DNA from: an uncultured Candidatus Woesearchaeota archaeon
Lineage (GTDB): Archaea; Nanobdellota; Nanobdellia; Woesearchaeales; 21-14-0-10-32-9
Direction: 5' to 3'
Assembly: GCA_903891505.1 (NCBI GenBank)
Contig: CAITEO010000082.1
Location: 1-20,386, forward strand
Length of the DNA: 20,386 nt
The translations under genes and the position numbers were made by a program. Every line of letters begins with the position of its first letter. Positions within the stretch are counted from its first letter, which is position 1. Shown here piece by piece: positions 1 to 7,250 of the stretch. Below the pieces are notes generated by a model, which worked only from the letters and a program-made list of their open reading frames with translations, did not search any database and had not been told where the DNA came from.

Positions 1-1
1 A

Positions 2-1168
2 AACCCAAACAACTACTACAACTCAACAACCATACCAACATACCAAACAGGAACAGAACTATACAACACAACAACAGAAATGCTAACAGCCACAGCACCA
101 TACAACGACACCAACAAAATCAACAGCATAGGAAACTGGAGCGCAGACAAAACAAGTTATGCGCAAACAGGAACTTGTGCTATAGGAAGTCATGTAGTAA
201 ATACGACGACAAACGGAGTTCAGTGTGTAACTGATACTGTTGGTGGTTTAAGTATTTACGGTGATGGTTCTGATGGAAGTATAACTGCAGATGGAAGCAG
301 TGTTCTTGCATGTTTAGGAACACCAGTTGCAAGCACATACACTATGACTAGAGATTGTTACTTTGTTAATCTGACTGTTAACAATGGAGTTGCAGTCAAA
401 CCAGATGGATATCGTATCTATGTAAAAGATACTCTCATCGTTAGTTCTACAGGATCTATTAATGCATCAGGAGGAATAGGAGGAACTGGAACTGCAGGAG
501 CAGGAGGAACTGCAGGAGTAGCGGGCGCTCAGATAGATGGAAATGTTAGAACTATTGGTTTTGGTTCTGCAACAGGAACTGCAACAAATGGAGGAGGAGC
601 AGGAGGAAGAAACGCAGCAGGTACTGCTGGAAATCCTACAACTGCATCTAATTGGGCGGCAAGACTTGGAGGACTTGCAGGAGCAGGAGGCGCAGCAACA
701 AACGCAGGAGGAGTTGCAGGAGTTGGAACAGCCGCTGCAGCAAAAGATGGAAGCATCCGTGCAATGCCCGAAGCAATGACATTTTTCTCAACGGATAGAA
801 CTGTAGTTACATACATTGCTGGAAGATTCAAATCAGGTACAGGTGGAGGCGGCGGAGGTTCAGCAGCTACTACTTGCGGAGGCGGCGGAGGCGGAGGCGG
901 AGGCGGAACAATTGGAATCTATGCAGAAAACATCATCAATAATGGAGCCATAAAAGCAGATGGAGGAAAAGGAGGAGATGCATATCAATCCGCTGGTAAC
1001 TGCGGAGGCGGCGGAGGCGGCGGAGGCGGACTTGTCTTGCTAGTGTATAATACATTTTCAGGAAACGCCCCAACAGCTGCCCTTGGAGCAGGAGGAGCAA
1101 AAGTTGGAACAGGTGCTGTTGGAAGCAACGGCAACGCAGGCCTTGTTGTTACATTAAGCAACACATGA
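2..1168 (+). CDS. Glycine-rich cell-surface/secreted protein, 5'-truncated by window edge
   Basis: The reading frame is open from base 2, so the true start and any signal peptide lie upstream; the first internal ATG is at 80 and is unlikely to be the start. After a Thr/Asn-rich N-terminal part comes a segment of the form NLTVNNGVAVKPDGYRIYV, a beta-strand pattern that I recognise from Gly-rich surface proteins of DPANN archaea and candidate-phylum bacteria. It is followed by Gly/Ala-rich sequence. Two Cys residues are each followed directly by about ten glycines (bases about 875-909 and 1000-1030, built from GGA/GGC codons). The protein ends in VTLSNT without a C-terminal membrane anchor. The strand composition is odd: the first 170 bases are almost free of G and poor in T, then the gene becomes G-rich. 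A structural extracellular role is inference; no enzyme motif is visible. Overlapping frames in the Gly region are compositional shadows. Confidence 0.8.
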   Translation, partial: NPNNYYNSTTIPTYQTGTELYNTTTEMLTATAPYNDTNKINSIGNWSADKTSYAQTGTCAIGSHVVNTTTNGVQCVTDTVGGLSIYGDGSDGSITADGSSVLACLGTPVASTYTMTRDCYFVNLTVNNGVAVKPDGYRIYVKDTLIVSSTGSINASGGIGGTGTAGAGGTAGVAGAQIDGNVRTIGFGSATGTATNGGGAGGRNAAGTAGNPTTASNWAARLGGLAGAGGAATNAGGVAGVGTAAAAKDGSIRAMPEAMTFFSTDRTVVTYIAGRFKSGTGGGGGGSAATTCGGGGGGGGGGTIGIYAENIINNGAIKADGGKGGDAYQSAGNCGGGGGGGGGLVLLVYNTFSGNAPTAALGAGGAKVGTGAVGSNGNAGLVVTLSNT

Positions 1169-1268
1169 AACTGAAAATGATTGAAAAATATGAACTCAAG
1201 AAAATAAAATTTGATAGAACAAAATGAGAAATATGATGGAAGAAAATCAATAAACGAGACGATTTAGA

Positions 1269-4016
1269 ATGAAGAGAACAACTGAAACAAAAATAAATGA
1301 ATCGCGAAATAGAATGCGAACATTCAAGATAGTTTCAGTTATTTTCCTCTTCTTTTTGTTCCTTCTTGCATTTTCTATCCAGAACGTAACTGCTTCATGG
1401 TCAGGAGGAAGTATAACTGCTAAAGTATCCTCAAGCACAACTACATTCTCTGCAAATAGTATAGATGTGATTTCGACAGGATCCGCAACTACAATCACTG
1501 CAAGATACAACAACATATATGCCGGAGTGCTTTGGCATCTTGGAGCATTACAGCAAAATTATCCACCAATAATTTCTCTATTGTCTCCTGATAATAATCT
1601 CATGACTCGCAACAGCACGATTGATGTAAGCTACAGCGTAATAGACCAGAATGACGATCCTCTAAATTGCACATTGTACCACTCTGCAAATTCAAATCCT
1701 GCTTATTACACGAGCACAAGCACAACCAGTTGGTCAACTATAACAAATAGCATAACATCTCAAGACAACACCTATTATTGGTATGTAACATGCAATGACG
1801 GAAAAAATATTACTCAAAGCGCCATGAGAAATTACACAATAGATACAACTCCTCCTGCAATAACATTATACTATCCTATGCAAAACAACATAGATAAAAA
1901 TGAAACCACTTCATTTCAATACGTCGTGAACGAAACGAATGAAGTTACTAATTGTACTCTTTTCACAAATGAAACAAATTCTTGGCAACCTATACAAAGC
2001 GAGCTATTGCCATTGAAAGGAACACTAATAAATTTCCAAGAAATGCTAGCTGATTCTCATTATATTTGGGGAATAGAATGTATAGATAATCTTGGAAACA
2101 TTGGTTGGAGCGAAAACAGAACATTCGAAGAGAATAGATTATTCCCTGACTCAGTAAGCGGACTTGCAAATGTTAGCAATAAAAACTCTAGCATAACTTG
2201 GATGTGGACAAATCCAACAAATCAAGATTTTGTAGGAACAATATTATATGTAGATGGAATAAATTCATTAAATTTATCTCCTGCTAATTCTACATATAAA
2301 TTAAGTAATCTCCAAGGAAATACAACTCATATTTTAACAATAAACACATATGACACTGCTGGAAACATAAATTCTACAAATGTAACAAGCACATCAACAA
2401 CTATGCCTGGATTCCTCAATGTATCATCTATAATAACAATAGATATGCCTCTACCAAATATAACCCTATCAACTAGAAATGTTACAGTACACTACAATGT
2501 TTCTAATCCTGAGGATGTGTCTTCATGTACATTCTATCTTGACTCAAATAATATTGCTAGTGATACAAACATATCAACGAGCACCACAAACAACAAAGTG
2601 CTCTATAATATAACTGACGGATCTCACAACCTAACAATATCCTGCACGAGTTTCTATGGGAAAGTCGGTTGGTCAAATCCTTTAAGCATAAGCATGCTCG
2701 ATCTTAGCGGATTTAATCAGGACACAACAAACATAACAAATGCAAACATGACTCAAGTAATAAATTTCACACTAGAAGTTGAAAATAATGCTAAGATAAC
2801 ATTCCCTGGCGTGATGGATTTAAGCAACACAACAAATATATCTGCGAACGTAAAAATAGAGGACAAAAAAATAACTGTGAACTCTGAAGCTCTCCCAATT
2901 CTAAACAGAACAGCTATTCTTGAAGTATACAACGTACCATACAATAACATACTCATATGGCGAGATGGACAAATATGCCAAACTTGCGAAGTAATATCAA
3001 AGAATGCCAATACGCTCACGTTCAACGTCACAGGATTCTCAACATATATTGTCACAAGCACTAGTTCGTTAAATATTGATGATGATACGCGGAATGGAAT
3101 AGTATATGCAAATGAGAGCGTAACTTTCTACGCTAACTATTCAAACATAACAAGCGGACTACCTTTAATTGGAAGCTGCGACATAAGCATTAACGACGGC
3201 GGATGGAGTGTGCCGACGACTATGATGTATAACTCTACAATAAAGAAATTTACATATGACCATACATTCACAACGCTTAACTCGTTCCCATACAACATAT
3301 CCTGTACAACTACAGATTCAGGATTCGACAATCTAACAGCTACAAGTGATGCCGAAACATCACCATTACCGACAGGAACCCAACAATTTGTACCGACGAC
3401 CATAACTCAAATAAACACAACAAGATTTGGACCAACAACGCCAACAACAAGCATTAATACTGCAGGCAGTAACGTATCAGAGATAAATATAAATTCAGTA
3501 ATAAGCACAACCGCATGGCAAGGCTACTACGGAAATATAACATCTAGCACATTACTCGCTGATAAAAACCAGAACGTAATGTTCAAATGGAACGCAAGTC
3601 TTAGCACAGGACAAGTATTCGCGTCGAGAAACAACAGCATAAGTTGGGAGACAGTAAACTGTGCAACAAATGATACAATTGTAAATGAAGATGTGTATCT
3701 AGGCAAAACAGGATCTGAGATAGATAGTGTCAACAAAACATTCTATGCAAGAAACCACTTGCACTTTGTTGTAGGTGCTAGATTACTACAACACTGCGCA
3801 TCAACAACACTTGGTAGCAACGAAACATCAGGTAACTTTTGGAACATACTAATAGGCGACAATGAAGGAACAGGTAATGCCATCTATACTGGACTTATTA
3901 ATTCAGATACTTCAGGATTCAAAAACGAACCAGTCGACTTCGAACTCCTTGTACCAGTCAATGGAAAAATTGAAGGTAATGTTGTTCCATACTACTTCTA
4001 TTTAGAACTAAACTAA
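1269..4016 (+). CDS. Large secreted surface protein with Ig-like/FN3-like domains
   Basis: 915 residues with an N-terminal signal peptide: a basic stretch, then a hydrophobic core at about residues 19-37 ending near NVTA. Met17 (ATG at 1317) would give a more compact signal peptide and is an alternative start. Ig-like beta-sandwich repeats follow, recognisable by proline-marked starts (YPPIISLLSPDNN near 95, DTTPPAITLYYP near 190, MPLPNITL near 393) and an FN3-like domain at about 290-380. Residues about 480-595 resemble a domain common in Woesearchaeota/Pacearchaeota surface proteins (hallmark: RDGQICQTC followed by FNVTGFSTYIV). The last ~215 residues form another such module (TAWQGYYGNITSS onwards). 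N-x-S/T sequons are very dense, suggesting heavy N-glycosylation. There is no C-terminal anchor or catalytic motif. It lies 100 bp after the Gly-rich gene, so the two form a surface-protein locus. Function beyond cell-envelope structure or adhesion is not inferable. Confidence 0.85.
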   Translation: MKRTTETKINESRNRMRTFKIVSVIFLFFLFLLAFSIQNVTASWSGGSITAKVSSSTTTFSANSIDVISTGSATTITARYNNIYAGVLWHLGALQQNYPPIISLLSPDNNLMTRNSTIDVSYSVIDQNDDPLNCTLYHSANSNPAYYTSTSTTSWSTITNSITSQDNTYYWYVTCNDGKNITQSAMRNYTIDTTPPAITLYYPMQNNIDKNETTSFQYVVNETNEVTNCTLFTNETNSWQPIQSELLPLKGTLINFQEMLADSHYIWGIECIDNLGNIGWSENRTFEENRLFPDSVSGLANVSNKNSSITWMWTNPTNQDFVGTILYVDGINSLNLSPANSTYKLSNLQGNTTHILTINTYDTAGNINSTNVTSTSTTMPGFLNVSSIITIDMPLPNITLSTRNVTVHYNVSNPEDVSSCTFYLDSNNIASDTNISTSTTNNKVLYNITDGSHNLTISCTSFYGKVGWSNPLSISMLDLSGFNQDTTNITNANMTQVINFTLEVENNAKITFPGVMDLSNTTNISANVKIEDKKITVNSEALPILNRTAILEVYNVPYNNILIWRDGQICQTCEVISKNANTLTFNVTGFSTYIVTSTSSLNIDDDTRNGIVYANESVTFYANYSNITSGLPLIGSCDISINDGGWSVPTTMMYNSTIKKFTYDHTFTTLNSFPYNISCTTTDSGFDNLTATSDAETSPLPTGTQQFVPTTITQINTTRFGPTTPTTSINTAGSNVSEININSVISTTAWQGYYGNITSSTLLADKNQNVMFKWNASLSTGQVFASRNNSISWETVNCATNDTIVNEDVYLGKTGSEIDSVNKTFYARNHLHFVVGARLLQHCASTTLGSNETSGNFWNILIGDNEGTGNAIYTGLINSDTSGFKNEPVDFELLVPVNGKIEGNVVPYYFYLELN

Positions 4017-4045
4017 AGAATAATAAAGAAAATAGTTATATCAAT

Positions 4046-4194
4046 GAAAATTTAAAATTTTCAAGTTTATTATTCGCCCTACAAATCGCAAACAAAGAAA
4101 ATTTAAAATTTTCTAGTTTGTGTTCTGTACAAAACACAAACAATGAAAACATTCTGTTTTCAAGTTTATTATTCGCCCTACAAATCGCAAACAA
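4046..4194. repeat. Three tandem ~50-bp units, each with two stem-loops
   Basis: Units begin at 4046, 4097 and 4145. Each starts with a palindrome (4046-4062 and 4097-4113: GAAAATTT-A-AAATTTTC; 4145-4161: GAAAACA-TTC-TGTTTTC) followed by a second inverted repeat AGTTT...AAACAA. Units 1 and 3 share a 38-nt block (4058-4095 and 4157-4194). In unit 2 the second hairpin is instead a 9-bp perfect stem (4116-4124 with 4133-4141). The arms change while pairing is kept. The array fills the 225-bp gap between the surface-protein stop and the tRNA-Phe gene; no ORF is present. Confidence 0.85.
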
Positions 4195-4203
4195 TATAAA
4201 TGA
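4194..4203 (+). promoter_or_regulatory. Possible TATA box for tRNA-Phe
   Basis: The AT-rich string AATATAAATG lies about 40 bp before the mature tRNA-Phe 5' end. This would allow a short 5' leader for RNase P removal. It directly abuts the hairpin array. Confidence 0.35.
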
Positions 4204-4241
4204 ACCCGTCGTCCTGAGAGGAATAACACTAATAGCTTAGT

Positions 4242-4338
4242 GGGACCTTAGCTCAGACTGGGAGAGCGCCACGCTGAAGAGTTTTGATAAGAAACTACAG
4301 AGACGTGGAAGTCCTGGGTTCAAATCCCAGAGGTCCCA
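4242..4338 (+). tRNA. tRNA-Phe(GAA) with 23-nt intron at 37/38
   Basis: The acceptor stem GGGACCT (4242-4248) pairs perfectly with AGGTCCC (4331-4337); the discriminator is A4338 and no CCA is encoded. The D-stem is GCTC/GAGC, the anticodon stem CCACG (4269-4273)/CGTGG (4304-4308), and the T-arm CTGGG-TTCAAAT-CCCAG (4314-4330). The loop reads C-T-GAA-G, giving a Phe anticodon. An intron at 4280-4302 separates G37 from A38. Around it CTG (4274-4276) pairs with CAG (4298-4300), and GTTT (4281-4284) with AAAC (4292-4295), leaving short bulges at both junctions. This matches an archaeal bulge-helix-bulge-like substrate of the splicing endonuclease, with one mismatch in the central helix. Confidence 0.93.
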
Positions 4339-4350
4339 TTTCGCCAGAAA

Positions 4351-4421
4351 TGGGAAGAGAGCGCAAGCGAACGTCCTTTGGGATTCGAGAATGAAATGAA
4401 CGCATCCCAGAGGTCCCATTT
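4351..4421 (+). pseudogene. Degenerate partial tRNA-Phe copy downstream of the gene
   Basis: The last 18 nt around the tRNA end (4324-4341) recur exactly at 4404-4421. Upstream of this second copy, pieces matching the tRNA in order can be seen: TGGGAAGAGAGCGC (4351-4364) against the D-arm TGGGAGAGCGC (4259-4269), then GTCCT..GGG.TTCGA (4373-4388) against the variable/T-arm. No acceptor 5' strand or anticodon arm remains, so it cannot fold as a tRNA. Between gene and copy, CCCATTTC-GCCA-GAAATGGG (from 4335) forms a hairpin that would sequester the tRNA 3' strand. Confidence 0.6.
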
Positions 4422-4445
4422 GGTTTCTTGTGTTGTTAGAAAAAA

Positions 4446-4452
4446 TATTTAA
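4446..4452 (+). promoter_or_regulatory. TATA box, leaderless start of Nudix gene
   Basis: TATTTAA is centred 27 bp upstream of the ATG at 4476 and no Shine-Dalgarno lies between, so transcription should begin at or next to the start codon. Confidence 0.65.
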
Positions 4453-4475
4453 GCCAGAGCAACAAAACACAAAAT

Positions 4476-5006
4476 ATGGAAACTATTTCTTCAAAACCTG
4501 CAGAAAAATTAAGTCTTGACAACGCAAAGCCTAACAAATTATTTTATTTTGTTGCAAACGTGATTGTTTATCGAGAAAGCGATGGACGTTGTTTGATATT
4601 AAAACGACATCCACGTGAAAAAGCCCACCCAAACAAATACGCAGTTACAGGCGGAAAGCTCGAGTGGAAAGATCTTGATTTGAAAAACCCAACGAGAATA
4701 AATGGAAATATTTTGGATTATCAAGACGCGATTGAAAAATTACTTGTGCGAGAAACACTCGAAGAAGCAGGCATTGAAATAGACGACGATTTCAAATACA
4801 TAAACAACCTAGCATTTGTACGTCCTGATGAAGTTCCAGTGATAATGATTAAATTCGCAGCGAAGTACAAATCTGGCGACGTCAAATTAGAAGAAGATTC
4901 GTTTTCAGATTTTGCGTGGGTGAATGAGAACGAAGTAGACAACTATGATTGCATCAAAGGAATTCCTGAAGAAATAAAGAAAACAATAAAATTGTTCAAG
5001 GAATGA
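4476..5006 (+). CDS. Nudix hydrolase with an interrupted Nudix box
   Basis: A 176-residue single-domain protein. The Nudix signature helix R92-E-T-L-E-E-A-G99-I is intact, including the metal-binding E96/E97. Family members hydrolyse nucleoside diphosphates linked to a moiety X, with Mg2+ or Mn2+. The glycine that starts the box (G59-G60-K-L-E) is 32 residues before R92 instead of 14, so about 18 residues are inserted (roughly 64-81), and the mid-box Glu is replaced by D84. The strand pattern before it (VANVIVYRESDGRCLILKR) fits the Nudix fold. The gene has its own leaderless promoter. It is convergent with tmk, 19 bp apart, so proximity to the thyA-tmk genes is not an operon. The substrate (dNTP cleansing or a nucleotide sugar) is undetermined. 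Confidence 0.85.
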   Translation: METISSKPAEKLSLDNAKPNKLFYFVANVIVYRESDGRCLILKRHPREKAHPNKYAVTGGKLEWKDLDLKNPTRINGNILDYQDAIEKLLVRETLEEAGIEIDDDFKYINNLAFVRPDEVPVIMIKFAAKYKSGDVKLEEDSFSDFAWVNENEVDNYDCIKGIPEEIKKTIKLFKE

Positions 5007-5025
5007 AAGGCTTGTTGCTAAATGC

Positions 5026-6003
5026 TCATCTTTGAGTGTATTTCAGAACTTCCCAAATTCTATCTCTAACTTCTTCTGGAGTGCCAACTCCATCAATCAC
5101 TTTTATTCTATCCTTTTGCGGACTGCTTTCTGGGAGAGAAGAATAATAATTAGCCTCTGCAAGATACCCCTGTCTTATTTTTTCATGGAACGACACATCT
5201 TTCTCATCAAAGAAATCCTTTGTCACAGATGAGAATTTTTCGCTTCCTTTCCTGCAAAATTTCCTTTTTGCTATTTCTTCCACAGGAATATCTATCAGGA
5301 AGGATATGTCAGGGGTTACGCCCTCGACTGCTTCGAGATTAAGAGTTCTTATTTTTTCAAGCAATTTCGGATTCTGCGCCCAGCCCTGATAGACAGGGGT
5401 AGAATCAAGAGACCGATTCAGAATAACAAAATCATAATTCCTGTGGTTAGGAATAATTATTCCATGATAAAGCATGTTTCTCGTAGCAAAATAAATATGC
5501 ATCTGCGCCTCAGGAAATAAAACTTCTTTTGAGAAATAATCTTTCAACAAAATATCCGCAGGAGTTGTCGTCTGATGTAATTTTGCGAGTTTTTCTTTCA
5601 TTTCATCACTGTTAAGCTCTGCAATAATTCCTTCCAACTTGCTATCTTTTGTAAAAGAATTCCTGAGAAGGAAAGTGATTGTTTCATACTTCATCCCTTC
5701 AGGCATTTGCTTTAATGATTCAATAAGATGCTTTTTCGCGACGACTGGAATCTCCTCATTTTCGAAGTGTTCCCTGTATTTGCTGAAATCAAGAGTTGAA
5801 ATGAAATCGCCAGGAAAAACAAAATCCGTATCGTGGCGGTTCTTCACGAGCATCCTGAGCACTTCCGCTTTTAGCGTCGAACCTGGTTCCTGAAGATGAT
5901 GGAGAATCTTGTAATCTGGATTTTCTTCTCTTAGCCTATTCGCAAGAAGTTCTATTTGAGAATCCTTCCCTGCACACTCGCCACCTTCGAACGTTATTAA
6001 CAC
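5026..6003 (-). CDS. tmk: Thymidylate kinase-like protein with ~100-residue insertion
   Basis: 325 residues; dTMP kinases are usually about 200-215. The P-loop G7-G-E-C-A-G-K13-D-S-Q is followed by QEPGST (38-43), the dTMP-kinase LREPG-like segment. About 100 residues (roughly 58-160) with no counterpart in the family come next. The family pattern resumes with HIYFATRNMLY (169-179), VILNRSLDSTPVYQGW (193-208; normally DRY..SS.AYQG) and PDISFLIDIPVEEIAKRK (231-248). The first Asp of the DRY-like motif is Asn here (N196). Such an enzyme phosphorylates dTMP to dTDP with ATP in the cytosol. The start is GTG, preceded by GAAGG about 8 nt upstream. It lies 33 bp after thyA on the same strand, so an operon for successive steps of dTTP synthesis is likely. 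A related deoxynucleoside monophosphate kinase remains possible because of the Asn and the insertion. Confidence 0.8.
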   Translation of the reverse strand: MLITFEGGECAGKDSQIELLANRLREENPDYKILHHLQEPGSTLKAEVLRMLVKNRHDTDFVFPGDFISTLDFSKYREHFENEEIPVVAKKHLIESLKQMPEGMKYETITFLLRNSFTKDSKLEGIIAELNSDEMKEKLAKLHQTTTPADILLKDYFSKEVLFPEAQMHIYFATRNMLYHGIIIPNHRNYDFVILNRSLDSTPVYQGWAQNPKLLEKIRTLNLEAVEGVTPDISFLIDIPVEEIAKRKFCRKGSEKFSSVTKDFFDEKDVSFHEKIRQGYLAEANYYSSLPESSPQKDRIKVIDGVGTPEEVRDRIWEVLKYTQR

Positions 6004-6036
6004 ACATATACCTTCTATTATTTTTGTAAATCAACT

Positions 6037-7152
6037 CTATCCTGTAGGCATCGTTCTAGTTATTGCAGGATAATGATTATCCTTATAACCAGTTATTTTG
6101 AAATTATTGAAATTTATATTATTCAATAAATCCTTCGGTGGCATATCTTTATCTATAATTACTTCAAGTTTTGCAAAAGGATATTTATTTGCATCATTCG
6201 CCAATTGTTCAAGAACGCCAGTTACATGATCGTAATCTTCTAGCTTAGGATTATTCTCTCTATCTGCAGTTGTATCAATCCAATTTTTTATCTCGAGATA
6301 ATCATCTGACTTATTTGCGGAGGATACTTTTTCCTTTAAAATTGGTAAATTATTTTTATACCATTCTGCTTTCTTTCCTACACCGCAATAAATGTGCGCA
6401 TCCACTAGCTGATGCGTGAATATTCCTGGCTTGAGATTAGCATATTCGCTAGCAAGTCTTCCCATAAGCCCGTACTGCATAATATTGAATGGAACTCCTA
6501 AGAATGAATCTGCTGATCTTTGATTCATAACAATATCTAATCTGTCATTCATAACTAGAAATTGAAAACTCTTATGACAAGAAGGAAGAGCCATATTATC
6601 AAGTTCGTCAGGTCTCCAAGCCTCAACTATTATCCTTCTGCTATCACTGTGGTTTTTTATATCTTGAAATGCATTCGCGAGCTGATCAACTATTTTTCCA
6701 TTGCTCCCTCGCCAATCTCGCCATTGAGCGCCGTATGGTCTTCCTAAACTTCCATTTTCTGATCTAAATTCTGGATCCGAAATTAATCTTTCTTGGAATA
6801 CTGCAAAATCAGCATCTCTTTCTTCAACATTTTTTATTACTACTCCTCTTTTCTTATTGTAAAATACATGAAGGTCTTTATTCCAGAAATTGCACTTATT
6901 ATCAATCATGTAATCTATATGCAACTCGCCATCTTCTTCAGGACCTCTCATAAACCAAACCATTTCATGAATTACTCCACGATGGAATAATTGTTTGGTG
7001 TTTATTAAAGAAAAATTATCTGCGAGGTTAAACTTCATCGTAGCACCAGAATTAGCAATAGTTCCTCCTGCTCTGCTCGTCTTGTAAACAGAATTTTCAT
7101 CAGACAAAATCCACAACAAATATTTATTATATGCTTGATTTGCATTATTCAT
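6037..7152 (-). CDS. thyA: Thymidylate synthase (ThyA type)
   Basis: 371 residues, about 100 longer than the typical 264-residue enzyme. It methylates dUMP to dTMP using methylene-tetrahydrofolate. Visible family motifs: GRPYGAQWRDWRG (137-149), SRRIIVEAWRP with the phosphate-binding Arg pair (171-181), ALPSCHKSFQF with catalytic Cys192 (188-198; usually LPPCH, here Ser for Pro), QRSADSFLGVPFNI (211-224) and DAHIYCG (251-257). The C-terminal ITGYKDNHYPAITRTMPTG corresponds to the usual GY.PHP end. Extra sequence lies at about 100-133 and as a charged block at about 258-325. The ATG is preceded by a GGGGG ribosome-binding site (7159-7163). It heads an apparent thyA-tmk operon. Confidence 0.93.
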   Translation of the reverse strand: MNNANQAYNKYLLWILSDENSVYKTSRAGGTIANSGATMKFNLADNFSLINTKQLFHRGVIHEMVWFMRGPEEDGELHIDYMIDNKCNFWNKDLHVFYNKKRGVVIKNVEERDADFAVFQERLISDPEFRSENGSLGRPYGAQWRDWRGSNGKIVDQLANAFQDIKNHSDSRRIIVEAWRPDELDNMALPSCHKSFQFLVMNDRLDIVMNQRSADSFLGVPFNIMQYGLMGRLASEYANLKPGIFTHQLVDAHIYCGVGKKAEWYKNNLPILKEKVSSANKSDDYLEIKNWIDTTADRENNPKLEDYDHVTGVLEQLANDANKYPFAKLEVIIDKDMPPKDLLNNINFNNFKITGYKDNHYPAITRTMPTG

Positions 7153-7158
7153 AACGCG

Positions 7159-7163
7159 CCCCC
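7159..7163 (-). promoter_or_regulatory. GGGGG ribosome-binding site of thyA
   Basis: Read on the minus strand, GGGGG sits 6 nt before the thyA ATG. It can pair with an anti-Shine-Dalgarno CCUCC through one G-U pair. The same element precedes the TTG starts at 9900 and 10516. Confidence 0.5.
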
Positions 7164-7198
7164 TAAAAAACCGTAGTTTTCACTAATGAATAAGAACT

Positions 7199-7206
7199 TA
7201 TTTATA
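7199..7206 (-). promoter_or_regulatory. TATA box of thyA
   Basis: TATAAATA on the minus strand is centred about 50 bp before the thyA ATG. With a TSS about 26 bp downstream, the 5' UTR would be about 24 nt and would contain the GGGGG site. Confidence 0.55.
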
Positions 7207-7250
7207 ATGTTTTGGAAATATAAAACATATGAAATGTATTTCAGCACGAT

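Noticed and set aside
529..831. Overlapping ORFs on both strands inside the glycine-rich gene
   Set aside because: They are low-complexity readings of the GGA/GCA-rich DNA, have no ribosome-binding site and no family-like sequence.
4046..4194. CRISPR array
   Set aside because: Repeat periods of 51 and 48 bp come from two hairpins per unit; only three units exist, spacers are not unique sequence of regular length, and no cas gene is present.
4237..4470. Minus-strand ORF across tRNA-Phe and its copy
   Set aside because: It is the antisense of the tRNA gene and its repeat, without start signals.
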